From Verrucomicrobia bacterium Tous-C9LFEB (lineage in GTDB: Bacteria > Acidobacteriota > Terriglobia > Terriglobales > Acidobacteriaceae): DNA of 37,929 nt. The stretch spans positions 1 through 37,929 of the forward strand of contig CAJCIP010000076.1 of assembly GCA_903970445.1 (NCBI GenBank), written 5' to 3'. A program made the position numbers and the translations under genes. Shown piece after piece: positions 33,800 to 37,929 of this stretch (positions within the stretch are counted from its first letter, which is position 1; each line of letters starts with the position of its first letter). The notes beneath the pieces were generated by a model that saw only the letters and a list, made by a program, of their open reading frames with translations, had not been told where the DNA came from and ran no database searches.

Positions 33800-35344
33800 T
33801 TAGCGGCTGCGGCGCAGAAACGCCGGAATGTCCAGCTCGTCCGGCTCCACTACATGTTGCGCTGGAGCGGCCTGAAGGCTCGCCTCGCGTTGCAGCGCCG
33901 TCGCCCGGCCTTCAGCTGCGGCGTTCGATTCTTCCTGTTCACCGCGCTTTTCCCATGCGCCGAACTCGCGCTCGCGAAGTTCAGACGTGGACGCAGTGAA
34001 GAACTCATCATCGAACACAGACGCCGGAACCGGAACCAGTTCCGCGCGCCTTACCAGAGAGCTCGGAGCCTCATAGATTCTTGCCTCGGGCTGCGCTGTT
34101 TCTAGGGCGACGGAAGGAACATCTTCGTGGACAGCTTCAGCAACGGCCACCCCACCTTGAAACTGCTGCATGGCATTGACCGGCTCGGCACGCGTTGCAT
34201 ACGAAATCTCGCGCGGTGTGCGGCTTACCGTATTGATCACAGGAGGAGGCGCAGAAGCTCGTGACGAGGAACCTGGTTCTGACGTGTAGCGTCCACCGGC
34301 AAACTCGGATCGCGACACTGGCCACGCCGACTCCGCCAGCATGCGCTCGCGACGATCCGGAGCGGCATCACGAAAACCCGTGGCTATCACGGTGATCTTA
34401 ATTTCATCGCCCATGCTTTCATCCTGCACAGCGCCGAAGATAATATTCGCATCTTCATGAGCCGCGTCCTGGATGATCGTCGAAGCCTCGTTCACTTCCG
34501 TCAGCTTCAAGTTGCTGGAGCCGGTAATGTTGATCAGGATTCCGCGCGCACCATCGATCGCTCCGGCCTCCAACAACGGAGACGCCATCGCGGCTAGCGC
34601 AGCATCTTTCGCGCGTTGCTCGCCACTGCGAACGGCGGTGCCCATCACGGCGTAACCCATGCCCGCCATGGTCGTTTTCACGTCAGCGAAGTCGCGGTTG
34701 ATGACGCCGGGAATCGTGATGATGTCGGAGATGCCTTGCACGCCTTGCCGCAACACATCGTCTGCAATCCGGAAGCTTTCAAAGAATCCCGCGTCCTTTG
34801 CTACAGCCAACAGCTTCTCGTTTGGAATCACGATCAGCGTATCGACGGCATCGAGCAACTCCTGCATGCCGCGCTCCGCCTGCATCATGCGACGCTTGCC
34901 TTCGAAGGAGAACGGGCGCGTGACAACAGCCACTGTGAGCGCGCCCATTTCGCTGGCGAGGGATGCAATCACGGGCGCCGCGCCGGTGCCCGTGCCGCCG
35001 CCCAGGCCGGCAGTGACGAACACCATGTCCGCGCCTTCCAGCGCTTCGATGATCTTGTCGGAATCTTCCAGTGCGGCGCGACGGCCAACATCGGGGTTTG
35101 CACCCGCGCCAAGCCCGCTCGTCAGCTTCACACCGAGTTGCAGCTTTACGGCTGCCTGCGAACTCTCCAATGCCTGCGCATCCGTATTTGCCGCGATAAA
35201 CTCGACGCCTTCAACGTGAGCGGCGATCATGCGATTTACTGCGTTGTTGCCGCCGCCGCCAACGCCGATCACCTTGATGCGCGCGTTGCGCTGCGACTCG
35301 TCGTGATACTGAATGCGAAGTGAGTCATCGGGCGGATAGGGCAT
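33800..35344 (-). CDS. ftsZ: Cell division protein FtsZ
   Basis: The tubulin-like GTPase forms the cytokinetic ring. From ATG 35344 it has 514 residues. The core holds [16 protein letters not shown] near 24-39, the tubulin signature GGGTGTG at 115-121 and the T7-loop region [10 protein letters not shown] long variable linker from about 315 to 500 leads to the C-terminal peptide [11 protein letters not shown] that binds FtsA. Start 35344 was chosen because AGGAG lies 11 bases upstream; ATGs at 35383 and 35395 lack one. The gene order ftsQ-ftsA-ftsZ is interrupted by a barrel gene. Confidence 0.97.
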   Translation of the reverse strand: MPYPPDDSLRIQYHDESQRNARIKVIGVGGGGNNAVNRMIAAHVEGVEFIAANTDAQALESSQAAVKLQLGVKLTSGLGAGANPDVGRRAALEDSDKIIEALEGADMVFVTAGLGGGTGTGAAPVIASLASEMGALTVAVVTRPFSFEGKRRMMQAERGMQELLDAVDTLIVIPNEKLLAVAKDAGFFESFRIADDVLRQGVQGISDIITIPGVINRDFADVKTTMAGMGYAVMGTAVRSGEQRAKDAALAAMASPLLEAGAIDGARGILINITGSSNLKLTEVNEASTIIQDAAHEDANIIFGAVQDESMGDEIKITVIATGFRDAAPDRRERMLAESAWPVSRSEFAGGRYTSEPGSSSRASAPPPVINTVSRTPREISYATRAEPVNAMQQFQGGVAVAEAVHEDVPSVALETAQPEARIYEAPSSLVRRAELVPVPASVFDDEFFTASTSELREREFGAWEKRGEQEESNAAAEGRATALQREASLQAAPAQHVVEPDELDIPAFLRRSR

Positions 35345-35430
35345 GGGCAGAGAATCTCCTGGGGCAAATGCGAAATGGCTCATTCGATTCTGCATGAGCC
35401 ATTCGCGTAAATCACTGAGGAAAGCGCAAA

Positions 35431-35460
35431 GCCGCCGTACCTATGTGGGTACGGGGCGCT
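35431..35460 (-). terminator. Hairpin between the barrel gene and ftsZ
   Basis: On the minus strand CCGTACC and GGTACGG pair around a 6-base loop, and GCC/GGC extend the stem past a bulge. The stem is followed by TTTGCGCTTTCC. It lies about 24 bases after the barrel gene stop and probably reduces read-through into ftsZ. Confidence 0.45.
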
Positions 35461-35483
35461 TTATTTCGTGGGCGGATACGCGC

Positions 35484-36059
35484 TTAGAAGTGCAACACCA
35501 GTCCGGCGCCGATGGATTGCACATTGTGACTGCCCGAGCCGAACATCTCACCTTCGCCTAACTCGATTGCTCGAAGGTCGAGGAAAGGAACAATTGAAAC
35601 ATCCAGCCCAACATAGCCTTCTATCTGTCCGAACTGCTGCGTCGTGTTCGCATCGTTGTACCGAGCGTATCCGCCAAGGACTTCCGCGTAGGGCTTCAGA
35701 GCGTGAAGTGGCGTTCTGAAACTAGCGCGCGGCCCGGCGAGAGCAGAATAGTGGCGCACCAGGTCGCTGCTCGCACCGTAGCTGGTTGCGGACTTGTTCG
35801 CGTTCGTCACACCGCCGCGTACGTCCGCTCCAAAGCGGGCGAGCTTGTAAGACTTAAAGTCATAGAACGCGCCGAAATTTGAGCCGAACGGTCTTTCATG
35901 TCCATCGGTGTCAGCGCAGCGGCCCTGCGGATCTGCGCAGGTAAACCCGCCGACGCGTTCACCGACAACCGTGCCATAAATGGAAAACTGCGCGTGCATG
36001 GACGAAGCGCCGCAGAGAAGCGCGGCCACGCCCAGAAACAAAATCTTACGAAACGACAT
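35484..36059 (-). CDS. Outer membrane beta-barrel protein
   Basis: The 191-residue protein has a signal peptide (MSFRKILFLGVAALLCGASS then MHA, cleavage near 23). The body alternates polar and aromatic residues as in an 8-strand barrel (FSIYGTVVGERVGGF, YKLARFGADVRGG, PYAEVLGGYARYND, VGLDVSIVPFLDLRAIELG). It ends VLHF with a terminal phenylalanine, the usual signal for outer-membrane insertion. ATG 36059 was chosen for the signal peptide. It sits between ftsA (41 bases upstream) and ftsZ, an unusual place. Function unknown. Confidence 0.75.
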   Translation of the reverse strand: MSFRKILFLGVAALLCGASSMHAQFSIYGTVVGERVGGFTCADPQGRCADTDGHERPFGSNFGAFYDFKSYKLARFGADVRGGVTNANKSATSYGASSDLVRHYSALAGPRASFRTPLHALKPYAEVLGGYARYNDANTTQQFGQIEGYVGLDVSIVPFLDLRAIELGEGEMFGSGSHNVQSIGAGLVLHF

Positions 36060-36100
36060 AGCGATTATTTTACCTGTCCTGCGTAGGACGAAACGGGGCG

Positions 36101-37327
36101 TCACAGGGTGCCGGCAAAGATGGCCTTTAGTTTCTGCTTAAGGCCTTGCTCCTCGCTTGCCTTGCGAACCTGCGTTCGATGTGTGTAGAGCAGCATGCCG
36201 ATGGCAGCGGAGAACTCTGGCCGCGCTAGCTCCGGCGGCATGCGGCTGAGCGGCACAGGATATCCAACGCGCGCCGGGACGCGTAGAAGGCTTTCCGCAT
36301 GATCAAGCAGTCCTGCGAGCAAGGCGCCTCCGCCGGTGAACACACATCCTGCTCCAAGCGCTTCAAGCACACCACCTGAACGCAGATTATCGCGCAGCAT
36401 CGTCAGCATCTCCCGTGCACGCGGCTCGAGAATCTCTGCAAGAAAACGCTGCCGCACTAACCTGGACGCGTGTCCACCTGTGGACAAGTCGCCGCCGATT
36501 TCGATTTCATTCAGCTGCGGTACTGCTGTGACGACGCAGTTGCCATAGGTCTGCTTCAGCCGTTCCGCTTCTTCCACACTCACATGCAGACCGACAGCGA
36601 GATCATTCGTGAAGTGATCGCCGCCGATAGGAAGAACAGCAGTATGAGCCACCGAACCTTCGAAGAAAACAACCATCTCGGTAGAGCTGGCACCGATGTC
36701 CGCAAGGCACACGCCAAGCTCACGCTCATCTGCGGAGAGTACGGCTTCCGCTGATGCGATCCCCTCGTACACGGTGTCTGTTACTTCGAGACCGGCCTTG
36801 TTGGCGCACGTTACGATGCTCTGCGCCGCACTGCCGGAGCAGGTCGAAAGGTGAAGCGCTACTTCTAGCCGATTGCCAACCATGCCGACTGGATCGTGTA
36901 TGCCGCCCTGATCGTCGAGGATGAACTGTTGCGGCAGCAGATGAAGCACTTCGCGGTCTGGCGCGAGACCGATCGACCGCGCACGATCGATCGCCGAACG
37001 CACGTCTTCGCGCGTGATTTCTTTCATACGGCTGCCCATGCTGATGCCGCCCTGCGAGTTCATGCCACGCACGTGCGGTCCACCCACACCGACCACAGCG
37101 GTTTCGATAGGAGCCTTCGAAGCACGCTCCGCAGTGAGCGCCGCTTCGTTGATGGCTGCAGCGGCGGGGCCGAGATCGGAGATGACGCCGCGCCGCATTC
37201 CCCGCGAGGGCTCAATGCCGTGCCCGCGATACCGTAGCACTCCATCGTTCAACTCGGCTACCAGCACGACGCTTTTGTGGCTGCCGGCATCGACGACCGT
37301 GATGAGATTTTCTGTTTTCGGATTCAT
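36101..37327 (-). CDS. ftsA: Cell division protein FtsA
   Basis: The actin-like ATPase of 408 residues tethers FtsZ to the membrane. Phosphate-1 region VVDAGSHKSVVLVAE is at 11-25, phosphate-2 LADIGASSTEMVVF and the adenosine motif VFTGGGALLAGL follow. The 1C domain region (RYRGHGIEPSRGMRRGVISD) is present. The C-terminal amphipathic helix LKQKLKAIFAGTL would insert in the membrane. Its start overlaps the ftsQ stop by ATGA at 37324-37327. The barrel gene follows. Confidence 0.96.
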   Translation of the reverse strand: MNPKTENLITVVDAGSHKSVVLVAELNDGVLRYRGHGIEPSRGMRRGVISDLGPAAAAINEAALTAERASKAPIETAVVGVGGPHVRGMNSQGGISMGSRMKEITREDVRSAIDRARSIGLAPDREVLHLLPQQFILDDQGGIHDPVGMVGNRLEVALHLSTCSGSAAQSIVTCANKAGLEVTDTVYEGIASAEAVLSADERELGVCLADIGASSTEMVVFFEGSVAHTAVLPIGGDHFTNDLAVGLHVSVEEAERLKQTYGNCVVTAVPQLNEIEIGGDLSTGGHASRLVRQRFLAEILEPRAREMLTMLRDNLRSGGVLEALGAGCVFTGGGALLAGLLDHAESLLRVPARVGYPVPLSRMPPELARPEFSAAIGMLLYTHRTQVRKASEEQGLKQKLKAIFAGTL

Positions 37328-37929
37328 CGTTTCACCGGCTTCAAGATTGCGTGCGCTGCGGGTTTCGCAACAGCCTTGCTCTTCGCCTGCTTCGCAGCGA
37401 CAGGCGGATGAATATTTCCCTTCAGATCTTCGTTCGAAGGGCCGTTGGTTCCAGCCAATGGAGCATCCGTTCCCTGCGCCATTTCCAGCACCATCTGATG
37501 TTCATAGCGCGTATCCACGGCGGCGAGCTTCGGATACGTCTGCTTCCACATGGGCAGATGTTCCTGGAACAGCTTGTATCGTTCCAGAAAATTTTCATCG
37601 CCAAAGTGCACAAGGATGTCGCTGCCTCCGCTGGCGATGAGCGCCTTAAGGTCTTCAGGGTTGGAAACATCCACTTCACTGATGGACTGCGTGCGCTTTT
37701 TGCCACCGCTGTCGAGATCCTGCATAAAGCGCTGGTAGATGGCCATGCGGCTGGCACGCACAGACAATGGATCGTCGGCCGAAATACCAGTGAGCACGGG
37801 AAATGAATAGTTCGGGTCGCCCGCGATGTCCTGCGGCATATCGAGCAGCACTCCACTCGCGTCCACCAGACCTACTCGCGAACCCTGCCGCACAAAGGCT
37901 ATCGGCGTGCGCTCCACAATCGCGATCCG
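37324..37929 (-). CDS. ftsQ: Cell division protein FtsQ (5' end outside window)
   Basis: The visible 201 residues run from RIAIVERTPIAFVRQGSRVG, typical of the end of the POTRA domain, through LVDASGVLLDMP and the beta domain (VLTGISADDP, SEVDVSNPEDLKALI, ILVHFGDENFLERYKLF). A Lys/Ala-rich tail follows (about the last 25 residues, ending LKPVKR). FtsQ is a bitopic scaffold that holds FtsB/FtsL at the septum. The membrane span and start lie past the right edge. The stop overlaps ftsA. Confidence 0.9.
   Translation of the reverse strand, partial: RIAIVERTPIAFVRQGSRVGLVDASGVLLDMPQDIAGDPNYSFPVLTGISADDPLSVRASRMAIYQRFMQDLDSGGKKRTQSISEVDVSNPEDLKALIASGGSDILVHFGDENFLERYKLFQEHLPMWKQTYPKLAAVDTRYEHQMVLEMAQGTDAPLAGTNGPSNEDLKGNIHPPVAAKQAKSKAVAKPAAHAILKPVKR

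Noticed and set aside
1..37929. CRISPR array, tRNA, rRNA or insertion sequence
   Set aside because: No regular spaced repeats, cloverleaf-type sequence, rRNA-like stretch or transposase frame was seen.

Overview
The window looks like a chromosomal segment of a soil acidobacterium, most likely Acidobacteriaceae (Terriglobus / Granulicella / Edaphobacter type). This rests on protein style and gene order, moderately high GC, many ATG/GTG starts with weak Shine-Dalgarno sequences, a PEP-CTERM protein and a short dispersed intergenic repeat ending in an ATGACA-type sequence. It is an inference, because no rRNA or marker search was possible. No tRNA, rRNA, CRISPR array, transposase or prophage gene was seen.

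Left part (1-15.2 kb): a mosaic of short units. It holds a UV-damage endonuclease (cut by the window edge), a frameshifted secreted protein, an HNH nuclease, ComF, heme O synthase with a DUF420 partner, a secreted thioredoxin-like protein, SSB, two secreted proteins (one a sorbosone-dehydrogenase-like beta-propeller), a LOS-type glycosyltransferase, a frataxin-like protein, a YbgC-type thioesterase, nicotinamidase with a small membrane protein, a PEP-CTERM protein, an HD phosphohydrolase and a zinc-ribbon/HTH regulator.

Middle (15.3-29.7 kb): the envelope and isoprenoid run uppS-cdsA-dxr-rseP. Dxr feeds IPP/DMAPP, IspA elongates it, UppS makes the undecaprenyl carrier, CdsA makes CDP-diacylglycerol and RseP is the site-2 protease. 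A DHH phosphoesterase (minus strand) follows. Then comes a plus-strand train: CPBP protease, penicillin-acylase-like Ntn hydrolase, MOSC protein, large PTPS-related membrane protein, IspA, a small anchored protein, a MIP18/DUF59 protein and a methyltransferase.

Right part (29.7-37.9 kb): a non-coding stretch with nested complementary stems lies just upstream of two tandem paralogous micro-proteins of 38 and 33 residues, each one membrane helix plus a basic tail. This is the least explained element here. Past a hairpin terminator, the minus strand carries the division cluster ftsQ(partial)-ftsA-[outer membrane barrel gene]-ftsZ, a periplasmic transpeptidase, a fused NAD(P)HX epimerase/dehydratase and tsaE. 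Stop/start overlaps (ATGA) join ftsQ to ftsA and nnr to tsaE.

Several genes have a TATTCT hexamer a few bases upstream of their start and no clear Shine-Dalgarno, which suggests short-leader or leaderless transcripts.
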